DNA of 11,509 nt from Propionibacterium sp. (GTDB lineage Bacteria; Actinomycetota; Actinomycetes; Propionibacteriales; Propionibacteriaceae), in the NCBI GenBank assembly GCA_022837595.1, contig JALHFX010000097.1, positions 1 through 11,509 on the forward strand, read 5' to 3'. This document shows, piece by piece, positions 1-6,797 of this stretch. How positions within the stretch are numbered: the first letter of the stretch is position 1; every line of letters starts with the position of its first letter. The notes under the pieces are model-generated. The model did not search any database. It was not told where the DNA came from and saw only the letters and a program-made list of their open reading frames with translations. The position numbers were made by a program, and so were the translations under genes.

Positions 1-54
1 TACATCACCGGGGCCGTGATCCCCGTCGATGGCGGTCTTGGAATGGGGCATTGA
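1..54 (+). CDS. fabG: 3-oxoacyl-ACP reductase FabG, C-terminal end only (partial)
   Basis: Only the last 17 codons and the TGA stop are present; the gene starts outside the window. The residues YITGAVIPVDGGLGMGH are the typical end of an SDR-family beta-ketoacyl-ACP reductase (FabG, called MabA in mycobacteria). This C-terminal strand and loop complete the NAD(P)-binding fold and the tetramer interface. FabG reduces 3-oxoacyl-ACP to 3-hydroxyacyl-ACP in type II fatty acid synthesis. The stop is one base before the ATG of the enoyl reductase gene, so the two are almost certainly one transcript, as in the mabA-inhA pair. Identification rests on a short tail plus the neighbour. Confidence 0.85.
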   Translation, partial: YITGAVIPVDGGLGMGH

Positions 55-55
55 G

Positions 56-829
56 ATGGGCATTCTCGAAGGCAAGAAGATCTTGGTGACCGGTGTCACG
101 ATGAATACTTCGATCGCCTACTCGGTGGCGCGAATCGCACAGGCCGAAGGCGCCGAGATCGTGGTATCGAATTTCGGGCGTGGGGTCAGCCTGACCCGCC
201 GAGTGGTGAAGAAACTCGATCCGGTTCCCGAGGTGCTCGACCTCAACGTGACCGATGCCGATCAGCTTGCCGCCCTGCCGGGCCAGCTGCGCGACCTCGG
301 TTTCGACCATCTGGATGGTGTCGTGCATTCGATCGCCTACGCGCATCCGGAAAGGGCTTTGGGTGGCGCTTTTCTGACCACTGAGTGGGAAGATGTTGCC
401 ACCGCGGTTCAGACCTCTGCATACTCGCTGCAGAGCCTGACGATGGCTGTGCGTGAGCTGCTCGGACGCGGTTCCTCGATCGTCGGGCTGACTTTTGACG
501 CCACCATCAGCTGGCCCTCCTATGACTGGATGGGCGTCGCGAAGGCCGCTCTTGAATCGACCAACCGGTACCTGGCTCGTTATGTCGGCCCGGACGGGAT
601 CCGGTCGAATCTGGTCTCAGCCGGCCCCGTCGATACGATCGCGAAGAAGGCAATCCCGGGCGCGAGCTCGTTCAACGAGATTTGGGACCAGCGCGCACCG
701 CTGGGCTGGGACGCCACCGACGCCACCCCCGTCGGTAAGGCAGTAGTCGCGCTGCTGAGCGACTGGTTCCCCGCCACCACCGGAACGATGATCTACGTCG
801 ACGGTGGTCTGCACTCCACTGGAGCCTGA
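56..829 (+). CDS. fabI: NADH-dependent enoyl-ACP reductase, InhA-like FabI
   Basis: This 257-residue protein catalyses the last step of the type II fatty acid elongation cycle, reducing trans-2-enoyl-ACP with NADH in the cytoplasm. It aligns by eye with mycobacterial InhA along its whole length. The cofactor loop GVTMNTSIAYSVARIAQAEG is near the N-terminus, HSIAYAHP is at 91-98, and the catalytic set F147, Y156 and K163 lies in SWPSYDWMGVAKAALES. The end WDQRAPLGW ... ATTGTMIYVDGG is also typical. ATG 56 is chosen because it gives the family N-terminus MGILEGKKILVTG and follows the fabG stop by one base; an in-frame start at 29 would lie inside fabG. The SD is weak, so translational coupling to fabG is likely. 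The substrate-binding loop (about 194-210) is roughly ten residues shorter than in InhA. A FabG-like SDR is very unlikely given these motifs. Confidence 0.93.
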   Translation: MGILEGKKILVTGVTMNTSIAYSVARIAQAEGAEIVVSNFGRGVSLTRRVVKKLDPVPEVLDLNVTDADQLAALPGQLRDLGFDHLDGVVHSIAYAHPERALGGAFLTTEWEDVATAVQTSAYSLQSLTMAVRELLGRGSSIVGLTFDATISWPSYDWMGVAKAALESTNRYLARYVGPDGIRSNLVSAGPVDTIAKKAIPGASSFNEIWDQRAPLGWDATDATPVGKAVVALLSDWFPATTGTMIYVDGGLHSTGA

Positions 830-845
830 CTAACTGTTGCCGAGC

Positions 846-887
846 CAGACCCGTACTGCTTCTGATTGGGGGAGTAGTGCGGGTCTG
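846..887 (+). terminator. Hairpin terminator after fabI
   Basis: The arms 846-860 (CAGACCCGTACTGCT) and 873-887 (AGTAGTGCGGGTCTG) pair over 15 positions with two G-U wobbles and enclose a 12-nt loop. The stem lies 16 bases after the fabI stop. No T-tract follows, which is common for terminators in GC-rich actinobacteria. It probably ends the fabG-fabI transcript, since the next gene has its own promoter-like -10 box. Confidence 0.65.
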
Positions 888-928
888 ATGCTGCCCTGAC
901 CGGACGCGGAATGACCCGGCCCAATCGG

Positions 929-934
929 TAGCCT
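929..934 (+). promoter_or_regulatory. -10 box for a leaderless start of the DUF456 gene
   Basis: TAGCCT fits the actinobacterial TAnnnT -10 consensus and ends 7 nt before ATG 942, so transcription would start at or next to the A of the start codon. There is no SD before the ATG. I see no convincing -35 element at the usual distance. Confidence 0.5.
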
Positions 935-941
935 GCATGAT

Positions 942-1427
942 ATGGACATCCTCGTTTCGATCATCACCGGGGTGCTTCTGGTAATCGGCGCCCTCGGTAT
1001 CATCGTCCCGATCCTGCCCGGCAGCATTCTGATCATCATCGCGCTATTACTCTGGGCCATCGTCATCGGTGGACCGATCGGCTGGATCGTCTTCTTGATC
1101 GGGTTGGTGCTCTGCGGAGCGGGGATGACATCGTCGGCCTTACTGACCGGCACCCGACTGAAGGCTCGCCAGATTCCCAATCGTTCGATCCTCATCGGCG
1201 CTGTCGTCGGGGTGATCGGGGCGTTCGTGATCCCCGTCGTGGGTCTGATCGTCGGTTTCATCGTGGGACTGTTCGGCAGCGAGTTATACCGGCTGAAAGA
1301 CCCCAAGTTGGCTTGGGAAGCGTCGCTGGTGGCCGTGAAATCGGTCGGTATCGGGATGCTCATCGAGTTCAGCTGCGCAGGCCTGGCGATCACCGCCTGG
1401 ATCATCGGGGTCTTCCGCTATTTCTGA
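942..1427 (+). CDS. DUF456 family small membrane protein
   Basis: This 161-residue, very hydrophobic protein has unknown function. Hydrophobic segments run roughly at 3-23, 28-44, 47-66, 83-110 and 133-158, suggesting four to six membrane spans. The VPILPGS motif (22-28) after the first span matches the PxxPG signature I associate with the DUF456 family, and the glycine-rich GAVVGVIGAFVIPVVGLIVGFIVG stretch (86-109, here described by its GxxxG spacing) is also typical. A charged loop with RLKDPK (117-122) separates the last span. The length is normal for the family. It lies between a terminator-like hairpin and the ABC ATPase gene and carries its own leaderless -10 box, so it need not be functionally tied to either neighbour. 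It could belong to another small membrane family; no activity can be assigned. Confidence 0.75.
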   Translation: MDILVSIITGVLLVIGALGIIVPILPGSILIIIALLLWAIVIGGPIGWIVFLIGLVLCGAGMTSSALLTGTRLKARQIPNRSILIGAVVGVIGAFVIPVVGLIVGFIVGLFGSELYRLKDPKLAWEASLVAVKSVGIGMLIEFSCAGLAITAWIIGVFRYF

Positions 1428-1460
1428 GTGTGCCGAGTGTCGCGCGTGATGGCGAGACGG

Positions 1461-1466
1461 TAATGT
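1461..1466 (+). promoter_or_regulatory. -10 box for a leaderless start of the ABC ATPase gene
   Basis: TAATGT, a TAnnnT match, ends 7 nt before ATG 1474. The run of G just before the ATG is too close to act as an SD. This repeats the arrangement found before the DUF456, transporter, methyltransferase and malic enzyme genes. Confidence 0.5.
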
Positions 1467-1473
1467 CGGGGGC

Positions 1474-2256
1474 ATGGTTGCAGTAGCAGAATTGGCCGGA
1501 GTCAGCGTGCGGCGCGGAACCGCTCTTCTGTTACAAGATGTGAACCTCAGAATCAATGAAGGTGATCGGTGGGTGGTCATCGGCCCGAATGGTGCTGGAA
1601 AGACCACTATGTTGGCGCTGCTGAGTACCCAGATGCATCCCACCAGTGGTGTTATCGAGATCCTCGGTGAATACTTGGGCGCGGTCGACGTCTTCGAACT
1701 GCGTCCTCGTATCGGTCTCGCGTCCTCCTCTATCGCGCACCGTATCCCCAATAGGGAGAAGGTCTCCGATGTGGTCGTTTCGGCGTCCTATGGAGTGATG
1801 GGCCGCTGGCGCGAGCCGTACGAGGACATGGACTACGCGCGTGCCCTCGAACTGATGCAGTTGATGCACGTGGATGATTTGGCGAACCGCACTTACGGCA
1901 CCTTGTCCGAGGGCGAGCGCAAGCGTGTCGAGATCGCTCGCGCGTTGATGACCGATCCGGAGTTGCTGCTGCTCGATGAGCCGGGTGCCGGGCTCGATCT
2001 GCGCGGCCGCGAGATCCTGGTTCAGATCCTCTCCCAGCTCTGCCAAGACCCGGATGCGCCGACGACGGTACTTGTCACCCATCACGTTGAAGAGATCCCC
2101 GAGGGTATCACTCACGCGGTGCTGATGGCTCAGGGCTCAGTGGTGGCTGCAGGGCCGATCGACGAGGTGCTCACTGACGAGAAGCTCACCCAGACCTTTG
2201 GTATGCCGCTACACATCGCGAAGATCGATGGGCGCTGGACCGCCCGCGCAGCCTGA
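1474..2256 (+). CDS. ABC transporter ATP-binding protein, no partner permease nearby
   Basis: This 260-residue single nucleotide-binding domain is complete. Walker A GPNGAGKTT is at 37-45, the signature LSEGERKR at 144-151, Walker B ELLLLDEP at 163-170 with catalytic E169, the D-loop GAGLD follows, and the switch His lies in VTHH (201-204). It would hydrolyse ATP to drive a transporter or another machine at the inner face of the membrane. The segment after Walker A and the EEIPEGITHAVLM stretch (206-218) resemble the YlmA/ModF-like solitary ATPases rather than a named importer. No permease or binding protein gene is adjacent; the upstream DUF456 membrane protein does not look like an ABC permease. 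It starts at ATG 1474 behind a leaderless -10 box and ends before a strong hairpin, so it is probably monocistronic. The substrate is unknown. Confidence 0.88.
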   Translation: MVAVAELAGVSVRRGTALLLQDVNLRINEGDRWVVIGPNGAGKTTMLALLSTQMHPTSGVIEILGEYLGAVDVFELRPRIGLASSSIAHRIPNREKVSDVVVSASYGVMGRWREPYEDMDYARALELMQLMHVDDLANRTYGTLSEGERKRVEIARALMTDPELLLLDEPGAGLDLRGREILVQILSQLCQDPDAPTTVLVTHHVEEIPEGITHAVLMAQGSVVAAGPIDEVLTDEKLTQTFGMPLHIAKIDGRWTARAA

Positions 2257-2269
2257 CCCGAGAAATTAG

Positions 2270-2320
2270 ATTATCGAGTTCAGTTTTGTCTCGTACAGCG
2301 GGAAAACTGAACTCGATAAT
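2270..2320. terminator. Bidirectional terminator between convergent genes
   Basis: The arms 2270-2287 (ATTATCGAGTTCAGTTTT) and 2303-2320 are perfectly complementary over 18 bp and enclose a 15-nt loop. The stem starts 13 bases after the ABC ATPase stop and ends 4 bases before the stop of the opposing transporter gene, so it can serve both strands. Its AT content is well above that of the flanking genes. Confidence 0.8.
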
Positions 2321-2324
2321 TCGC

Positions 2325-3329
2325 TCAACGGGTCTTCTGCTCGAACCACTCTTCGGGTTTGTGATGGTATTTGCCAGCGAGCCAACTGCAGACCATCAGC
2401 TGTGCCTGATGGAAGATCATCAACGGCAGCACGATCATCCCGACCTGTGCCGCTGGGAACATCACCGACGCCATCGGCACGCCGGTGGCCAGTGATTTCT
2501 TCGTACCGCAGAACTGAATGGCGATCTGGTCGCGTCTATCGAAACCCAACCAAGCGGCGACCTTCCAGGTGAGCCAAAGCATCAGCGGTAGCAAGATGGC
2601 GATGACGGCGCAGATCACCACGATGTCGTGGACGCTGGTGCGCTGCCAGAGGCCGTCACGCACGCCCTGGCCGAACGCTCGATAGACGACCAAGACGATG
2701 GAGGCTTGATCAAAGAGTTTGAGCTTGGGGTGGGCCAATACAAAATCTGCGGTCCACCGTCGTGAGAGCTGGCCGATCACGAACGGTAAAAGAATCTGTA
2801 CGGCGATATCGAGTATCGAACTGGGATCCAGATGCAGGCCGGTTGTGCTCATCAACGCGATGGCCAACAGGGGAGTGATGAAGACTCCGAGCAGGTTCGA
2901 CATTGAGGCGCTGATGATGGCGGCAGGCACGTTGCCTTTGGCTATCGAGGTGAAGTTGATCGAGCTTTGCACAGTCGAAGGCAACAAACAGATGTACAGC
3001 AGCCCGCGATAGACCTCCTCATTGATCAGACCAGGTACCGCCACCCGCATGATCATCCCGATAATCGGGAAGGCAACGAAAGTGAAGGCCAGGATCACCG
3101 TGTGCAGCCGCCAGTGCCTGAGCCCCGTCAGCGTCTCACTCGGCTTCAAACGAACGCCGTAGAGAAAGAAGAGAATGGCGATGGTGATCTTCGACGCCCA
3201 GTCGACCACGGGGACCCCTACTCCCCGAGCCGGAAGCACGGTGGCGAGTACCGCGGCGGTGACGATGGCGGCCATGAAGGGATCGATGCGCCGCCACCAA
3301 GGCACGCGTGTCCGGGCGGGGGAAGTCAT
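2325..3329 (-). CDS. SBF-like bile acid:sodium symporter family transporter (YfeH/SLC10A7 type)
   Basis: A polytopic membrane protein of 334 residues from ATG 3329, the normal size for the SBF-like branch of the bile acid:Na+ symporter superfamily (E. coli YfeH, human SLC10A7). About ten hydrophobic spans are visible, starting with DPFMAAIVTAAVLATVLPA. The conserved core includes the FFLYGVRLKPSET stretch, CLLPSTVQSSINFTSIAKGN, and FCGTKKSLATGVPMASVMF near the C-terminus, which is a hallmark of this branch. The substrate is unknown; bile acids are not implied. A GTG at 3338 would add three residues, but it lies inside the TATCGT -10 box at 3337-3342, which sits 7 nt before ATG 3329. I therefore take the ATG as a leaderless start. 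The gene is divergent from the RNA methyltransferase and convergent with the ABC ATPase. Confidence 0.88.
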   Translation of the reverse strand: MTSPARTRVPWWRRIDPFMAAIVTAAVLATVLPARGVGVPVVDWASKITIAILFFLYGVRLKPSETLTGLRHWRLHTVILAFTFVAFPIIGMIMRVAVPGLINEEVYRGLLYICLLPSTVQSSINFTSIAKGNVPAAIISASMSNLLGVFITPLLAIALMSTTGLHLDPSSILDIAVQILLPFVIGQLSRRWTADFVLAHPKLKLFDQASIVLVVYRAFGQGVRDGLWQRTSVHDIVVICAVIAILLPLMLWLTWKVAAWLGFDRRDQIAIQFCGTKKSLATGVPMASVMFPAAQVGMIVLPLMIFHQAQLMVCSWLAGKYHHKPEEWFEQKTR

Positions 3330-3336
3330 GGTCTTC

Positions 3337-3342
3337 ACGATA
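3337..3342 (-). promoter_or_regulatory. -10 box for the SBF-like transporter gene
   Basis: On the minus strand TATCGT ends 7 nt before ATG 3329, with no SD between. It overlaps the alternative GTG start at 3338 and so argues against it. Confidence 0.5.
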
Positions 3343-3385
3343 CGACGGCTCGAGGCTACTCATGCACCGCGCCCGTGTTAGCGGC

Positions 3386-3391
3386 TACCAT
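3386..3391 (+). promoter_or_regulatory. -10 box for the RNA methyltransferase gene
   Basis: TACCAT ends 8 nt before GTG 3400 and no SD is present, which fits a leaderless transcript starting with GTG. It lies only 43 bases from the divergent -10 box of the transporter, so the two promoters must share upstream DNA. Confidence 0.55.
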
Positions 3392-3399
3392 CAGGCTTC

Positions 3400-4209
3400 G
3401 TGGCGACACTCATCTCGATCACAGACCCCACTGATCAGCGTCTGGACGACTACGTCAAACTGCGCGAAACCAGTCTGCGCCGCAAACTGGAGACCGAGGG
3501 CGGGCTCTTCATCGCTGAAGGCGCCAAGATTATTCGCCGGGCCATCGAGTCGGGTTTCGAGCCGCGCTCTTTCCTGCTTGCCGAACGGTGGCTCGCCGGT
3601 CTGGCAGATCTGCTCGACGAGTGTGATGCTCCGGTTTATCTGGTGAGCGAGGAACTGGCCGAACAGGTGACCGGATTCCATGTGCATCGTGGGGCGTTAG
3701 CGTCCATGCATCGCACCGCGGGTATCCAACCGGAAGAATTGTTGTCGGCGAACCGGCTGGTCATCTGCGAGGACATCGTCGACCACACCAATGTCGGTGC
3801 GATTATCCGTAGCGCTGCCGGCCTGGGCTGGGATGGGGTGCTGCTCGCGCCGCGGGCTGCCGACCCGCTCTACCGACGCGCTATCAAGACCTCGATGGGG
3901 GCGGTCTTCGAGATCCCGTGGGCGCGGATGAACAACTGGGAGTCCGGCCTATTGGTGTTGCGGGAGTCGGGTTTCGAGATCGTGGCGATGGCGTTGCGTG
4001 ATGACGCGATTGACCTGAGTGAATATGCCGCTGAGCTGGCAGCCCGGCCGCGAAAGGTGGCGCTGCTATTGGGCACCGAGGGTGACGGTTTGAGCTCACG
4101 CTGGCTTTCGCAGGCCGACGCCGTGGTTCGCATCACGATGCGTCACGGCGTCGACTCACTGAACGTGGCGGCAGCTGCCGCGGTTGCCTGTTATGCGCTG
4201 AACGCTTGA
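3400..4209 (+). CDS. SpoU/TrmH-family RNA 2'-O-ribose methyltransferase
   Basis: A 269-residue SPOUT-class methyltransferase that would use S-adenosylmethionine to methylate a ribose 2'-OH in rRNA or tRNA. The N-terminal part (about 1-105) looks like the substrate-binding domain, with GLFIAEGAKIIRRAI at 35-49. The catalytic knot carries all three SpoU motifs: EDIVDHTNVGAIIRSA (124-139, with N131 and R137), LLLGTEGDGL (222-231), and ITMRHGVDSLNVAAAAA (245-261). GTG 3400 is chosen because it follows a TACCAT box by 8 nt and gives a family-length protein. The target nucleotide cannot be read from the sequence; Rv0881-like and TsnR-like actinobacterial proteins are the nearest relatives I can recall. 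It is transcribed divergently from the transporter and convergently with malic enzyme. Confidence 0.88.
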   Translation: MATLISITDPTDQRLDDYVKLRETSLRRKLETEGGLFIAEGAKIIRRAIESGFEPRSFLLAERWLAGLADLLDECDAPVYLVSEELAEQVTGFHVHRGALASMHRTAGIQPEELLSANRLVICEDIVDHTNVGAIIRSAAGLGWDGVLLAPRAADPLYRRAIKTSMGAVFEIPWARMNNWESGLLVLRESGFEIVAMALRDDAIDLSEYAAELAARPRKVALLLGTEGDGLSSRWLSQADAVVRITMRHGVDSLNVAAAAAVACYALNA

Positions 4210-4215
4210 AACAGG

Positions 4216-4252
4216 CGGCGAATGATACGCGAGTGGTCAATAAGATTCGCTG
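4216..4252. terminator. Possible weak terminator hairpin between convergent genes
   Basis: The arms 4216-4223 and 4245-4252 (CGGCGAAT and ATTCGCTG) pair over 8 positions with one G-U wobble around a 21-nt loop. It fills the 44-base gap between the methyltransferase and malic enzyme stops, where a terminator is expected. The large loop and lack of a T-tract keep confidence low. Confidence 0.3.
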
Positions 4253-4253
4253 A

Positions 4254-5960
4254 TCAGACGACCTCGATCTCGGGATACTCCGGTTGCCACATGGCGTCGT
4301 ACACCTGCTGAATCGGATTCTCCAGCTCACGCTGAGCGAGCCCCTCCCGCTGAGCTTGTCGCACGACAGCCACCGCGACCTGCGCGGAAATACTGCGCAG
4401 TTGGGTCATGGCCGGCAGCAACGAGGTGCCCTCGCCGAAGTCAGTCACCGCGGACGCAATAGCCTGCGCTGCAGCGGCGATCATCGTGTCGCTCACCCGG
4501 CTTGCTCGGCAGGTGATGACGCCCAGTCCGATACCGGGGAAGATCAAGGCGTTGTTCGCCTGAGCGATCTCGTAAGTGGTGTCGTTCAACTCGACGGCGT
4601 CGAAAGGCGAACCGGTGGCGATCAGCGCGCGGCCGTTCGTCCAAGCCAGCAGATCGGCAGGGCGCGCTTCGGCCTTGGCGGTCGGATTCGACAGCGGCAT
4701 GATGATCGGACGATCGACATGGGCCGCCATCTCGCGCACGATGTCTTCAGTGAACGCTCCGCTCTGCGCGGAGGTACCGATGAGAATCGTCGGCTGCACA
4801 TTACGCACCACATCGGCCAGTTCGAAGTGGCCGGGGGTATCAAGTTTCCAGCTGCGGAGCTCATCGGGGGAGCGAGCGAACGGAGCCTGAAACTCGCGTA
4901 GTCTGCCGCCCTCGATCAACAGACCGCTGCTCGACAACCCCCAGAACTGGCTCATGGCCTGCTCGCGGTCGATACCTTCGGAGACCATGCTGTCGAGCAG
5001 TAGGTTAGCGATGCCCACCCCGGCCGTGCCGGCTCCGTAGACGACGATGCGCTGATCGGCGAGCCTGGTACGGGAGGTGCGGATCGCGGCCAACACAGCT
5101 GCCACCACCACACCGGCCGTGCCCTGGATGTCGTCGTTGAAGGTGCAGATTTGGTCGCGGTACTGTTTGAGAATGCGATGGGCGTTCCCCGCTGCGAAAT
5201 CCTCCCAATGCAACAACGCCTGAGGGAACAATGCTGTGACCTCATCGACGAACCGTTCGATGAACGCGTCATAGCGCTCACCTCGCACCCGAGCGTGCCG
5301 TACCCCCAGATAGGCCATGTCATTGAGAAGGTCGAGGTTGTCGGTGCCAGTGTCGAGCACCACGGGTAGCACGCGGTTCGGGTGGATGCCGGCGGCTGCC
5401 ACATAGACCGAGAGCTTGCCGACTGTGATTGCGACGCCACCGACTCCCTGATCGCCGATCCCGAGGATGCCCTCCGAATCGGTGACCACGATGAGATCTA
5501 CGTCATCGGCGCTCTTGCCGGAGGCCCGAAGCGCTGCCTGAATATCGTCCGGATTGTCGATGTCGAGGTAGATACCGCGTGGTTTGTGGAACCAGTGACT
5601 GTATTCCGCGATGGCCAGACCGATCGTCGGAGTGTAGATGATCGGCAGCAACTCCTCAATGTTCTCGGTGACCACCCGATAGAAGAGGGTCTCATTGCGG
5701 TCCTGCATCGCCGTTAAATAGTTGTATTTGGCCAAGTCAGACGGCTCGTGAGCATACTGCCTGTAGACGCGCTTCACCTGAGCATCCAGAGTGATCACCG
5801 CTTTGGGCAGTAAACCGGTGATGCCGAGGGCATCGCGTTGTTCAGTAGTGAACGCAGTCCCCAGATTGATCATCGGGTTATTGAGCACATCGCGCCCTCG
5901 GCAGGCGATGCGAGCAATGTCGCGTCCGTCACGTTGCAAGATCTCGAAGTCCTTCGGCAC
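4254..5960 (-). CDS. NAD-dependent malic enzyme (malate dehydrogenase, decarboxylating)
   Basis: This 568-residue protein oxidatively decarboxylates L-malate to pyruvate and CO2 with NAD+ and a divalent metal, linking the C4 acids to pyruvate in the cytoplasm. The length fits the long (MaeA/SfcA-type) family. The N-terminal domain shows IIYTPT with catalytic Y109, and VGKLSVY with catalytic K182. The metal ligands lie in WEDF (E253, D254) and FNDDIQG (D277). The dinucleotide fold carries GAGTAG (309-314), followed by MPLSNPT and ANNALIFPGIGLGV. Q358 in REFQAPF aligns by eye with the glutamine that goes with NAD rather than NADP preference in the human mitochondrial enzyme. The start is GTG 5960, because TAGACT ends 6 nt upstream and no SD is present. 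The gene follows peptide deformylase on the same strand but appears to have its own promoter. Confidence 0.93.
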   Translation of the reverse strand: MPKDFEILQRDGRDIARIACRGRDVLNNPMINLGTAFTTEQRDALGITGLLPKAVITLDAQVKRVYRQYAHEPSDLAKYNYLTAMQDRNETLFYRVVTENIEELLPIIYTPTIGLAIAEYSHWFHKPRGIYLDIDNPDDIQAALRASGKSADDVDLIVVTDSEGILGIGDQGVGGVAITVGKLSVYVAAAGIHPNRVLPVVLDTGTDNLDLLNDMAYLGVRHARVRGERYDAFIERFVDEVTALFPQALLHWEDFAAGNAHRILKQYRDQICTFNDDIQGTAGVVVAAVLAAIRTSRTRLADQRIVVYGAGTAGVGIANLLLDSMVSEGIDREQAMSQFWGLSSSGLLIEGGRLREFQAPFARSPDELRSWKLDTPGHFELADVVRNVQPTILIGTSAQSGAFTEDIVREMAAHVDRPIIMPLSNPTAKAEARPADLLAWTNGRALIATGSPFDAVELNDTTYEIAQANNALIFPGIGLGVITCRASRVSDTMIAAAAQAIASAVTDFGEGTSLLPAMTQLRSISAQVAVAVVRQAQREGLAQRELENPIQQVYDAMWQPEYPEIEVV

Positions 5961-5966
5961 GCAGGT

Positions 5967-5972
5967 AGTCTA
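5967..5972 (-). promoter_or_regulatory. -10 box for the malic enzyme gene
   Basis: On the minus strand TAGACT ends 6 nt before GTG 5960, which fits a leaderless transcript. The same hexamer serves as the putative rpsB -10 box. No good -35 element was found at 16-18 nt. Confidence 0.5.
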
Positions 5973-6058
5973 CTGTGCGCGGTGTCGGGCCCGTCGGCCT
6001 CCGAAGGCGCGGATATCAGCAGCTGGTCCGTCCGCAGCTGGGGCGGTGGTCAGCTAAC

Positions 6059-6652
6059 TCAGAGTTCGGCCGGTGTGCGCTTACGACTGATCGGCCAGTC
6101 GGCAGGGTAGAGCGCCGCCATCGAATCATGCTGTTCGTTCAGCAACCGGCGAGAGCGTTTCGAAAGCCGATCACCGAAGACGGTGCCGGCGAGGTGATCG
6201 GTCTCATGTTGCAAGCAGCGGGCGAGCAGCCCGGTGCCCTCGATACGAACAGGTGCGCCCTTCTCGTCCACGCCCTCGCAGATGGCGAAATCAGGTCGGG
6301 CCAGTGGCTGATAGGCGCCTGGCCAGCTCAGACAGCCCTCTTCGGTGGAGTCGAGCCGACGATCCTTCCCCTGGGGCAGTATGACCGCAGGGTTGCAGAC
6401 GACTCCATAACGCAGGCGATCGTCCTTGTCGGGACAGTGGAAGATGAAAAGAGACAGATCGACATCGACCTGTGGTGCCGCCAGCCCCACGCCATCGGCG
6501 ACGGCCATGGTAGCGAACATGTCGGCGATGAGCTGGTGCAGATCTTCGTCGAATTCCGTTACCGGGCGGGTGGGTGTTCGCATCACCGGTTCGTCCCAGC
6601 GAGTGATACGTAGAATATTGCCCTTGGTTGCCCATTCCCGGGGAGTCGGCAT
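6059..6652 (-). CDS. def: Peptide deformylase
   Basis: A 197-residue metalloenzyme that removes the formyl group from the N-terminal methionine of new proteins as they leave the ribosome. All three family motifs are intact: GVGLAAPQ at 54-61, EGCLS at 105-109 with metal ligand C107, and QHETDH at 148-153 with ligands H149 and H153 and catalytic E150. The N-terminus PREWATKGNILRITRW and the C-terminal basic stretch SKRSRRLL (164-171) fit the longer actinobacterial branch. ATG 6652 is chosen over in-frame ATGs at 6682 and 6676 because the GAAGGA SD lies 8 nt upstream of it; the others have none. It is divergent from xerC, and malic enzyme follows 98 bases after its stop. Confidence 0.94.
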   Translation of the reverse strand: MPTPREWATKGNILRITRWDEPVMRTPTRPVTEFDEDLHQLIADMFATMAVADGVGLAAPQVDVDLSLFIFHCPDKDDRLRYGVVCNPAVILPQGKDRRLDSTEEGCLSWPGAYQPLARPDFAICEGVDEKGAPVRIEGTGLLARCLQHETDHLAGTVFGDRLSKRSRRLLNEQHDSMAALYPADWPISRKRTPAEL

Positions 6653-6797
6653 TCTGCCCGTCCTTCGTGTTCCCATTCGCATCGGGCATCCGCCCGCTCA
6701 ACTGGTCTAAACCTATACGACCCGCGGCAGCGATTCCCACGCGGTCTGGCCTAGATACGCGATGCTGGATACCGAATGCCGATGACAGGAGGCGCAG

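Noticed and set aside
830..1405. A 191-residue minus-strand ORF opposite the DUF456 gene
   Set aside because: It is the complement of a membrane protein gene, with Pro/Thr/Ser-rich content and no motif; the + strand protein fits a family.
6653..6682. Longer peptide deformylase from ATG 6682 or 6676
   Set aside because: Neither has an SD; GAAGGA sits 8 nt before ATG 6652 and the added residues are not family-like.
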